Positions 45,414 to 53,034 of a stretch of DNA of 64,000 nucleotides are shown here, one piece after another. Source of the stretch: Nitrospira sp. Lineage in GTDB: Bacteria > Nitrospirota > Nitrospiria > Nitrospirales > Nitrospiraceae. Made by a program: the position numbers and the translations under genes. The stretch spans positions 92,311 through 156,310 of the forward strand of contig JAFEBI010000008.1 in NCBI GenBank assembly GCA_018242725.1. The letters run 5' to 3'. The first letter of the stretch is position 1; every line of letters starts with the position of its first letter. The notes below the pieces were generated by a model. That model saw nothing but the letters and a program-made list of their open reading frames with translations. It was not told where the DNA came from and made no database searches.

Positions 45414-46673
45414 ATGCCCGAAAAGTCAGAAACACCAAAAGGCCTTACATTACATCGCGCATTTCGTGACGCGTTGGCCAACGCTCGTTTTGAGAGCTAT
45501 CGGAAGGATTCAAGTGTTCGAGTTGCCACGGAGGAAGAATTCGAACGGATGCGCCGACACTTGCAAGCTCTGCACGAAGGTGTCGAGATCCAACATAGTT
45601 TTGTCGATGCAGCCGGGCACGTCTTTGATTGCGTGCCGGTTTCGCAGCAGCCATCGCTAAAAGGACAGAGCCAAAGAGGTCCATTACCGGAAGCGCCTTC
45701 GCTACCGGATGTCACCGGGGAAAAGACAGCTCCCTCTTCTGCTAAAACGAAAAGTGTTGCAGCGCAGAACGATCAGGTTGATCGGTACGGCAATGCGATG
45801 CGCTGCCCGCCAGGATGCGTGCCGATACGGCGCGTCACGCTTGGAGAATTAGCGCGTTTTGGCACGCTTGCAGATTTCTTCCGAAAACGTCCACCTCTCA
45901 ACCCAAGTGCACCGTCGTCAGATATCAGCCAGAATCATCGTTATGCCTACACACAGCAAGACGTGAATAACCTGGGGGCTCACAACTTCCTGAACGTGTG
46001 GTCGCCGAGTGTTGGAACACATCAGATATTTTCATTGTCTCAGCACTGGTACTCCGCTGGAAGCGGGAGTAGTCACCAGACTCTCGAAGTTGGTTGGCAA
46101 GTTTATCCCGGTAAATATGGTCACAACCAACCGGTTCTATTTATCTATTGGACCGCCGACAACTATGTTTCGACCGGTGCCTACAATCTCGACGGTCCGG
46201 GCTTCGTGCAAACAAATCCAGCCTGGACCATAGGCGGTGCACTTTCACCAGTCAGCGCGGATGGAGGGGCACAATATGAAGTCGAGGTCGCGGTCTATTT
46301 ATTTGGCGGCAACTGGTGGTTATATCTTGGCGGCATCACCGCTGACAAGGCAGTCGGCTATTTCCCAGCTTCAATTTATGCCGGTGGTGCCATGGCCAGC
46401 AATGCAACGTCGATCCTGTTCGGAGGGGAAACGGTGTGCGACGATACTGGACCGTGGCCTCCCATGGGCTCTGGGCAAATGGCGAGCGCGGGCTGGACGC
46501 ATGCGGCCTACCACCGCGACATCTTTTTTTTCCCAACAGCTGGCGGTGCGCAATACGCAGCACTAACTGGCCATACGCCTTCGCCCGCGTGCTACACCCA
46601 GGCGGTCGGCAACGCGCTGGCTCCCTGGAACATCTACTTTTTTTACGGCGGCGCCGGCGCCGGCGACTGCTGA
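45414..46673 (+). CDS. Neprosin-family (DUF239) glutamic peptidase
   Basis: 419 aa from the ATG at 45414 (GGGGAG 7 bases upstream). Residues 1-170 look like a propeptide. The neprosin domain follows: HQTLEVGWQVYP (Glu225), VLFIYWTADNYVSTGAYNL, GFVQTNPAWTIGGALSPVS, QYEVEVAVYLFGGNWWLYLG, VGYFPASIY, and ILFGGETV (Glu339) with PPMGSGQM. The two glutamates match the positions of the catalytic pair in plant neprosin, which cleaves after proline. No signal peptide is visible, so export is unclear. It starts a three-gene cluster. Confidence 0.85.
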   Translation: MPEKSETPKGLTLHRAFRDALANARFESYRKDSSVRVATEEEFERMRRHLQALHEGVEIQHSFVDAAGHVFDCVPVSQQPSLKGQSQRGPLPEAPSLPDVTGEKTAPSSAKTKSVAAQNDQVDRYGNAMRCPPGCVPIRRVTLGELARFGTLADFFRKRPPLNPSAPSSDISQNHRYAYTQQDVNNLGAHNFLNVWSPSVGTHQIFSLSQHWYSAGSGSSHQTLEVGWQVYPGKYGHNQPVLFIYWTADNYVSTGAYNLDGPGFVQTNPAWTIGGALSPVSADGGAQYEVEVAVYLFGGNWWLYLGGITADKAVGYFPASIYAGGAMASNATSILFGGETVCDDTGPWPPMGSGQMASAGWTHAAYHRDIFFFPTAGGAQYAALTGHTPSPACYTQAVGNALAPWNIYFFYGGAGAGDC

Positions 46674-46697
46674 CATCAGGCAGGAAAGGATAGCGAC

Positions 46698-49600
46698 ATG
46701 GCTCGAAATCCACGCTCTCGGGCAGCAACGTCCCAAAACGTCAACGCACGTCCAACAACTAATGATACTGGAGTTAAATACGACATTGCACGCCAGCGAA
46801 TTCCGGCCACCGCTGATCCGCTCGCCTTTGGAGAAGGCAAGATTGGCGCTGACCTAACGCAACTTAGGATCGCCAATACTGCGGTATTGTTTGCTGGCAT
46901 GCAGGAAGTTGGTGTCAGTCTCTCAATAGTAGGCAAGATTTTGGCAGTACGGCCGGCGCCGGCTCAGCTCATCGCGACTTTGGTACAACCGGACGGCAGC
47001 GTGGGGCGACAACTGCAAGTGCAGTTTGACCCCACGACATTAGGCAAGCAAGGCACCCCCGAAACGGTGCTGACGGATGATAGTGGTGCTTTTCACCTAC
47101 CGTTGCCAGCCGGTGCGGCATTCGAGAATGGCGGCTCGCTTAGTATTATAGTTCATGGTGGTGCAGCAACAGTGCCGGTACAAATTCCGTTCAGCCAGAT
47201 TGCGGGCAACGGCCTAGCGGGCCAGGTAGCACTGCGGCAGTTTATGTCTCCGCTACCGGTCTCGATTCTTGCTTCGCTCCTCGCTGTGGCACCGCCACCA
47301 CGTGCAGATCAGCCTCCGCCCATTCCTGACAATCCGCTGCAACTACCGATCGTGCGCATTGGTGACGATGAGGACTGCCTATTAAAGTTCGGTCTCAACC
47401 AGTCGATCGATCGCTTCCCTTACGGCGTGTTCTTCCGTCTTGTTGAGCCACGCGCCAGTATCGGCCATAAGGTGCTTCGTTGGCCTTTCCCAGGGGCTAA
47501 CGGTTTCACTTTCCTGCCGACATATACGACCGCCGCAACGGGTGCCGGCGCCGATCCGAATGTTGTGACTACCTATGTTGATCGCGTGCCTGTCGACCAG
47601 CCATTGAGCGTCGATGGCTTTCGCGATCGGCTTATGGGGTTGGAGGCCAATGGCATAATCTCCTCTGATGAGACTGTACCCATGGCAGGCACGCTTGGTT
47701 TGGGCTATGTGCTAACCATGTCGCAGCGTTGGACCTTCAAGGGTCTAGCTTTGGGTGATCTTGTCTATTCTCTGCCCATGGCGCCAGGCGAGCAACAGCA
47801 GGTAGCGATTTTCGAGCGACGCGATACCAACGCGGTGTTCGAAAGCGAGAGTTTCTCTGAGGAACAGGCGCTCCTCCAGCAGGCTAGTGCTGACACTTCC
47901 ACTACGGCAACGTTCGGATCGGCCTTCAATGAAGTGATCAATGGTCGTTCCAGCTTTCAGGTCGATAGTTCGACATCTTCTGTCGGTGGCAGCTTTTTCG
48001 GCTTGATCAGTGGGGGATCTGGTAGTTCGTCGTCGAGTGGAACCTCATCTCAATCGCTGGAAGGACAGCGCAATATCACCCAGAACGCTGCCCAGGCGAC
48101 ACATAGCGCTGCGCAGAACAGTAGCTACGCGCGTCGCAGCGCCAACCGGACCGGCATGCGACTCGCCTCAGCCAGCGAATCCCAATCGCTGACCACAAAA
48201 ACTATCACCAATCACAATCATACACGTGCGCTGACCATGCAGTATTGGGAGGTGCTGCGTATGTATGACGTCACTACGGCCATCGACGGACTGACGTTAA
48301 CGGTACTTATCCCGCTACAGGTCGTGCGCTTCCTGCCACCTGGACAGCCGCTGACATTGGACAGCTCAGTGCTAGTTGACACCCGCTTCAAAGTGTTGCA
48401 GCGCTATCGCTCGCTCATCAAGCACGCCGATGTGGTAGGGAGGCATCTGCCGCGCAAGTTTCAGTACGGCCTGAAGCTATTGCGCCAGTTTGCCAGCGAT
48501 CCTACCGCTACGGTTGAACCCTTCGGCGGTGCCGCCGAAGATGTCATTCGCCTGTCACTCGGGGGCAGCTTCCTGCCTTGTGAAGACATCTTTGTCAATG
48601 CGGTAACGGATCGTGGTACCCGTATTGGACCCGTGCGGCTCGCGCAGCAACCTACCAGCCAAATTCCACAAGACCAGTTTGCAAGCCAGACGGAACTGGA
48701 GCAATGGCTAATTGGCCAACGCCAGTCTGCCAGCATCCATGCAACCGGCGCATTCGCCATCCCGAAGTCGATGAACCGCAACTCGATTATTGGCTTTGAA
48801 ATTAGCCGTCGTTTCCGTCAGCTTTCTTATACGCTCATCTCACCCGCCCAAGCGCAACTCAACACGCTGAATGGGATATTCAACATTACCAACGCACAGA
48901 TCGGGTCGGTACTCGGCGATCTAGTCAGGGGTGGGGCCGCTAATCTCAGGCAGACTGTGATGCTGGATGCTGGTTACCTCGAACGGCTACTAGGCGGCCC
49001 GATGCTGGGTTCGTTCAACGCGCGCATCGTCGAGCTGGCGCCAGACGGGAGCGAGATCACTGGCGAGAATTACGCCAATTCGAGTCTCTCGGGCATCGAA
49101 CTCCCACAGGATCCCTATCCTGTGCCAGCGCTGCAGCTCGCGCCGGCATTACGTTACCAGGAAATTTTAGAGATCGAGCAGATGGCGCAGCACGTGGTTT
49201 TGAACACACTGCGCTACAGCCAAGCCGTTTGGGCTTCAATGAGCGCAGGCGAGCGCGCCATCCTCCTGGAAAGTTACACGATTGGTGTGCCTACTGGAGG
49301 CGTACCGGATGCTAGCCAGATGGTCCCATTGCTCAACTGTGTTGAAAATCGCGTAGTGGGCTTCTTTGGCAATTCGATGATCATGCCGTTCATTATTCCC
49401 AAGGCATTAGCGATGGCAGCCAATGGTCCTGACGGGCAGCAAGTTGATCCGGCCACCATCTCGAACTCACTGCTTGCGTATCATCAAGCCGCGTTCACAC
49501 CACCGCGTTCTACGTTGGCGCTACCAACACGTGGCGTGCTCGGCGAGGCGGTTCTCGGCCATTGCTCGTCTGCTGAAAAAATTGATCTCACTCGCTTCTG

Positions 49601-50258
49601 GAACTGGCAAGACTCACCATCGGATACAGCACCGACGATTTCTCCAGTAACGCTGCCGACCGGCTCACCGTCATTGGTCTCCGGCGTAACTGCGCCAAAC
49701 TCGTTGACTCAATTGCCGTCCTTGATTAACAACGTATTAACCGCACCTGCGCCCGATACTGCCCTTCTGCAACGGCTTAGCCAGGATGCAGCTGCACAGA
49801 AGGACTTCGACTCGTCGCTGACCGGTGCCGCCCAACTGTCGGGTTTGATTAACAATGCTCAGAACGTCTCCAATGCCGCCCGCGCGGATGCGCTGAAGGT
49901 GTCTAAGGAGCTGCAGAGCCAAGTGATCGCGACTGTGGGCAACATCGTCGGAGGCATATACGGCGGTAACCCAGAGGCCGGATCCAAAGCCGCAGCGGCC
50001 GCCAATGGTCGCGACACGGGGTCGACTCCAAGTGGTAATTCACAGCCCGGCACGTCCGGCGGCCGTCCAGCGGGTGGCGGCAGTCCAGGAGGCAGCACTG
50101 GCTCCTCAGGTGGTGGGACAACTGGTGGCAACACGGGAGGATCCACAGGAAGTGGTTCTACCAATGGTGGTTCGGCAGGAGGTAATTCAACGGGAGGTGG
50201 AGGGTCGCCAAGCCCGGCTCCCACACCTGCTCCCTCTGGAGGCCCTGTGCCTGCATGA
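46698..50258 (+). CDS. Large unrecognised protein, 1186 aa
   Basis: No family recognised. A good AGGAAAGGA ribosome site lies 24 bases after the neprosin gene. Residues ~70-170 resemble a transthyretin-like beta-sandwich (LIATLVQPDGSVGRQLQVQF; TVLTDDSGAFHLPLPAG). The middle contains a Ser/Gly-rich insert (GGSGSSSSSGTSSQS), and the region after it is mostly alpha/beta. The last ~100 residues are Gly/Ser/Thr/Pro-rich (GSTGSSGGGTTGGNTGGS), a flexible or surface-exposed tail. No signal peptide or membrane helix. The composition is unlike its genomic neighbours, suggesting transfer. Possible substrate or partner of the neprosin-type protease (inference). Confidence 0.8.
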   Translation: MARNPRSRAATSQNVNARPTTNDTGVKYDIARQRIPATADPLAFGEGKIGADLTQLRIANTAVLFAGMQEVGVSLSIVGKILAVRPAPAQLIATLVQPDGSVGRQLQVQFDPTTLGKQGTPETVLTDDSGAFHLPLPAGAAFENGGSLSIIVHGGAATVPVQIPFSQIAGNGLAGQVALRQFMSPLPVSILASLLAVAPPPRADQPPPIPDNPLQLPIVRIGDDEDCLLKFGLNQSIDRFPYGVFFRLVEPRASIGHKVLRWPFPGANGFTFLPTYTTAATGAGADPNVVTTYVDRVPVDQPLSVDGFRDRLMGLEANGIISSDETVPMAGTLGLGYVLTMSQRWTFKGLALGDLVYSLPMAPGEQQQVAIFERRDTNAVFESESFSEEQALLQQASADTSTTATFGSAFNEVINGRSSFQVDSSTSSVGGSFFGLISGGSGSSSSSGTSSQSLEGQRNITQNAAQATHSAAQNSSYARRSANRTGMRLASASESQSLTTKTITNHNHTRALTMQYWEVLRMYDVTTAIDGLTLTVLIPLQVVRFLPPGQPLTLDSSVLVDTRFKVLQRYRSLIKHADVVGRHLPRKFQYGLKLLRQFASDPTATVEPFGGAAEDVIRLSLGGSFLPCEDIFVNAVTDRGTRIGPVRLAQQPTSQIPQDQFASQTELEQWLIGQRQSASIHATGAFAIPKSMNRNSIIGFEISRRFRQLSYTLISPAQAQLNTLNGIFNITNAQIGSVLGDLVRGGAANLRQTVMLDAGYLERLLGGPMLGSFNARIVELAPDGSEITGENYANSSLSGIELPQDPYPVPALQLAPALRYQEILEIEQMAQHVVLNTLRYSQAVWASMSAGERAILLESYTIGVPTGGVPDASQMVPLLNCVENRVVGFFGNSMIMPFIIPKALAMAANGPDGQQVDPATISNSLLAYHQAAFTPPRSTLALPTRGVLGEAVLGHCSSAEKIDLTRFWNWQDSPSDTAPTISPVTLPTGSPSLVSGVTAPNSLTQLPSLINNVLTAPAPDTALLQRLSQDAAAQKDFDSSLTGAAQLSGLINNAQNVSNAARADALKVSKELQSQVIATVGNIVGGIYGGNPEAGSKAAAAANGRDTGSTPSGNSQPGTSGGRPAGGGSPGGSTGSSGGGTTGGNTGGSTGSGSTNGGSAGGNSTGGGGSPSPAPTPAPSGGPVPA

Positions 50259-50297
50259 AGGTAAGTCCTTACACAAGTTTAGTAAACGAGGTGAGAC

Positions 50298-51560
50298 ATG
50301 GGAGAGCTTTCTACAGTATTTGGCGCTGAAATGCCAATCTCGCCGCTATCGGGCGAGCGACCCCGCCCGACGCAGCCAGGTACGACCGTTCCACCGGAGG
50401 CGATGTCTAGCGGAAGCGTTTCTACCGCTATCGCTGGCCAGCCGTCGATTGGTCCTGTAACTCCGCCCGACGGCCCAGGACCTACCCCCACACCAGGGCC
50501 TTCCGGCAGCGGTGGTGGTAGTGGCCCGCCGCCAGCGCCTTCGCCTGGGGGCAGCGGTGGCAGTCCGCCCACCCCTGGTAGTGGTGGCGTTCAGACCACC
50601 ACCCAGGATCAGTTCACCAATACGGCCGCCAGCACATTCTTGGATCTTATTCGGAACGCCTCGTCACCTCAAGCGCTGGAGGCACAGAACATCATCCTGC
50701 GGCGCATCGCCTTGCAGGGTGATGTGGTCAATTCACGGGTGCCACCGCCGCGAAACATCACTGAGATCGGCGGCTATATCAATTTGCTCACTACCTACAG
50801 CGAATACGAAATGCGCTCCCAAGTGCTTGCCGGTATTCTCGGAGTGGCGGGGCCAAATCCATCACTTGGCTGGGCAGCCACATCGACTGCTATCGGCTTC
50901 CGCCCAATGCTCAATGATCGGGCGAGCGGCCCTGCTCAGGCGAGTATTCCGGTGACAGTGATGGTACGCACCGACTTCTACGCCGCCCTTCAGACAGCAC
51001 TGCAGCAACTGCATGATCGTGGCTGCCTGCTACCACTTCTTTCCGGCCCGATTACTTTGCCATCTGCAGGCGGCCCAAGTACTCAGTTGGTCAATCCTCT
51101 CGAATATCTCGGTCGAGTCCTTCGGATCGTGCCTAATGTGGCGTTGGTTGACCCAGCCACGGACCCGCTGGCGCTGGTTCGAGCGAACGGCAGCTCCACC
51201 AGCTTTGCGGTGGCCGCACGTAGCCTGACGACCGGGTCTGTAGTTGTGTCGCTTGCCGATTACGACGCGCTGCAGACAGCAGGCTCTGTACTCGCCAGCG
51301 TCCCCTTAACACAGGCGCCGATGGTGATGCTTGGTCCCATTCTTGGTGCCGCAGGGTTTGCTCTGGCCGGCGCCGTCCCAACTGTTGGTGCTTCCGCCAG
51401 CAGCAGCTGGGGGCAGTTCACTAATATTGGCGGCTTGATTTCGGGTGAAACTCGACTAGGGGACGAATTGGCACTCTTGCACGATCGAGCTGCGATCGCT
51501 GCGAGCGCCTTTGCTGGCATGCAGAACTGGCGTTGGACCGGCACCAGCTTCGCACCATGA
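50298..51560 (+). CDS. Unrecognised protein with Pro/Gly-rich linker, 420 aa
   Basis: Third gene of the cluster, 39 bases after the previous one, with a GAGGTGAG ribosome site. Residues ~1-105 are disordered and Pro/Gly-rich (PGPTPTPGPSGSGGGSG). The folded remainder is alpha-helical with small residues (QFTNTAASTFLDLIRNASS; GGYINLLTTYSEYEMRSQVL) and ends in WRWTGTSFAP. No family recognised. The similar low-complexity linkers in this protein and the 1186-aa one suggest that they act together. An IS3 element begins about 50 bases downstream. Confidence 0.75.
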   Translation: MGELSTVFGAEMPISPLSGERPRPTQPGTTVPPEAMSSGSVSTAIAGQPSIGPVTPPDGPGPTPTPGPSGSGGGSGPPPAPSPGGSGGSPPTPGSGGVQTTTQDQFTNTAASTFLDLIRNASSPQALEAQNIILRRIALQGDVVNSRVPPPRNITEIGGYINLLTTYSEYEMRSQVLAGILGVAGPNPSLGWAATSTAIGFRPMLNDRASGPAQASIPVTVMVRTDFYAALQTALQQLHDRGCLLPLLSGPITLPSAGGPSTQLVNPLEYLGRVLRIVPNVALVDPATDPLALVRANGSSTSFAVAARSLTTGSVVVSLADYDALQTAGSVLASVPLTQAPMVMLGPILGAAGFALAGAVPTVGASASSSWGQFTNIGGLISGETRLGDELALLHDRAAIAASAFAGMQNWRWTGTSFAP

Positions 51561-51622
51561 GGTAGGCACTTATTGGGCTAACGGGAGGGACGGCAGCGAT
51601 GGAGTGTAGTGCTCCCCTAAAA

Positions 51623-52330
51623 TCAAGCCACCTGGGTTGATTGTTGGGCACGGTATTGGATCGGACTTCGGTACCCGAGGGCTTGATGTGGCCGCCCGTG
51701 GTTGTACCAGTGCATCCAGTCCCGAATGATTCCCCGTGCCTCCTCAAATGTCTGGAACGTGTACTACCAGACACATTCCTCCTTGAGACTGCGAAAGAAG
51801 CGTTCAATGATCCCGTTCTGCTGCGGGGTGTAGGGTGTGATGAATTCCTGTTGCAGTCGATAGTCTCGACAGGCTTGCCGAAACTGCCGACTCTGGAAGA
51901 TCAGCCTGTTGTCGCTATGCAGGACAGGTGCTCCTGTCGGTCGGAGTGTCCCAAATCGGTGAAGACATGCACCTTCGAGTGCCCGTTCTGCCTCTTTTGC
52001 CCGACTGCGTAACGCCAACTCATAGCCAATTATCTCTCGATCATGACAGTCGATGACCGCCGCCAAATGTGCCCAGCCGTCTCGCCCACAGGCAATGTGC
52101 GTGACATCCATCGCCCACCGTTCGTTACTGCGACTCGCCTGACTCGTCCAGCCGTGCACGCGAGGGCGTGGTGTGGAGATGCGTTGCTGGACAAACCACC
52201 CATTCTGCTTCAGGACACGATAGACCGCTTTGCGATTCGCCACAATGCCTTCCTGAACCTGCAGCAGCGTCCACAGCCGTCGATATCCAAAGGGTAGGGT
52301 TTCAAGGTCTCCCGTAAGATGTCGTTATCC
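51623..52330 (-). pseudogene. IS3 OrfB transposase with premature stop
   Basis: The integrase-core transposase frame runs from the PFGYRRLWTLLQ segment through the catalytic Asp (RWAMDVTHIACG), Asp (VLHSDNRLIFQ) and Glu (TPQQNGIIERFFRSLKEECVW). A TAG at 51764-51766 follows, where related proteins have Gln. The frame then continues YTFQTFEEARGIIRDWMHWY to a TGA at 51623. It is likely inactive, although all three catalytic residues are before the stop. Confidence 0.8.
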
Positions 52331-52557
52331 AGTACGAGCTCGCCAATCTTCTGCTTCAACTTCTTGATCTGTGCATCCTTGACGACCTCCTCGTCCTTGG
52401 GTCGATTCCGGAGCGCGTTCTCCCCACTGAGCAAAAACTTCTCCCGCCAGTCTTCCGCCTCGGCCACAGATGTCTCGCCTTTGAGAATACTGACCACGAG
52501 CGTCACGCGACGCTTAGCCGTCCACCGTTCAATAGGGTCTACTGATTCGGATGCCAT
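52210..52557 (-). CDS. IS3 OrfA
   Basis: Small helix-turn-helix protein of an IS3-type element, starting MASESVDPIERWTAKRRVTL. The helix-turn-helix region is VVSILKGETSVAEAEDWREKF and the leucine-zipper-like tail is KDAQIKKLKQKIGELVLDND. In the full element a frameshift joins it to OrfB. The last ~25 residues of the frame are OrfB sequence read in the wrong phase, as expected for overlapping IS3 genes. Confidence 0.75.
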   Translation of the reverse strand: MASESVDPIERWTAKRRVTLVVSILKGETSVAEAEDWREKFLLSGENALRNRPKDEEVVKDAQIKKLKQKIGELVLDNDILRETLKPYPLDIDGCGRCCRFRKALWRIAKRSIVS

Positions 52558-52619
52558 AGCCACCTCCTTGGTCCGCTCAAGACCATGTTGTGAAGGTGGT
52601 CTCAATTTCAAGGAGAGCA

Positions 52620-52728
52620 GGATACTGTGGTGGTTCAGGAGTTTGTCCACGGTGCGATCGGAGTGGCTTGCCTCGGTGAGGTCGGTCGCGAAGGTGTGCC
52701 GCCAATCGGTCCATCGTGGGTTCGTCAC
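52620..52728 (-). pseudogene. Tyrosine recombinase remnant cut by IS3
   Basis: The frame WTDWRHTFATDLTEASHSDR with TVDKLLNHHS matches the HxxR box and following helix of a site-specific recombinase; the rest of the gene is gone. The IS3 right end follows directly. This marks an older integration event at the right edge of the neprosin island. Confidence 0.6.
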
Positions 52729-53034
52729 GCCTGCCGTCTTGCTGGACGGCCACTTTGAGTATCCATCGATTATTATGACGTGAGTATCGCACGGAACGTT
52801 TTAATTACCGCACCGGTGGTCACCAAGTGTTTTCCGCTTCTTCTTGTAGGTAGAATCCCCTTTCATGCCGCATAGCTGACTGTCTGCTTTTTCGGGACAT
52901 CGTCAACGATGTTGAACCACCTATTATCTATTATAGCTACCAGACTAAAGAAGGTGTTTCGCTAGTAGACATTCGAAGGGCTCGTCCCCTATAGTTTTCT
53001 TCTCACTGCTATTTATTCAAGAGGTTGGTTCGGT
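52729..53034. other. Intergenic region left of the DUF748 gene
   Basis: About 300 bases with no gene that I can support. Part may be further integrase debris. No clear promoter seen. Confidence 0.4.

Larger units (their letters stand above)
51610..52619 (-). mobile_element. IS3-family insertion sequence, degenerate
   Basis: About 1.0 kb between imperfect ends: the left end from 51610 (TGCTCCCCTAAAATCAAG) and the right end, on the minus strand, from 52619 (TGCTCTCCTTGAAATTGAG), both running into CCACCT. It carries orfA and a broken orfB. It sits inside an integrase remnant whose sequence resumes at about 52620. Confidence 0.7.
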
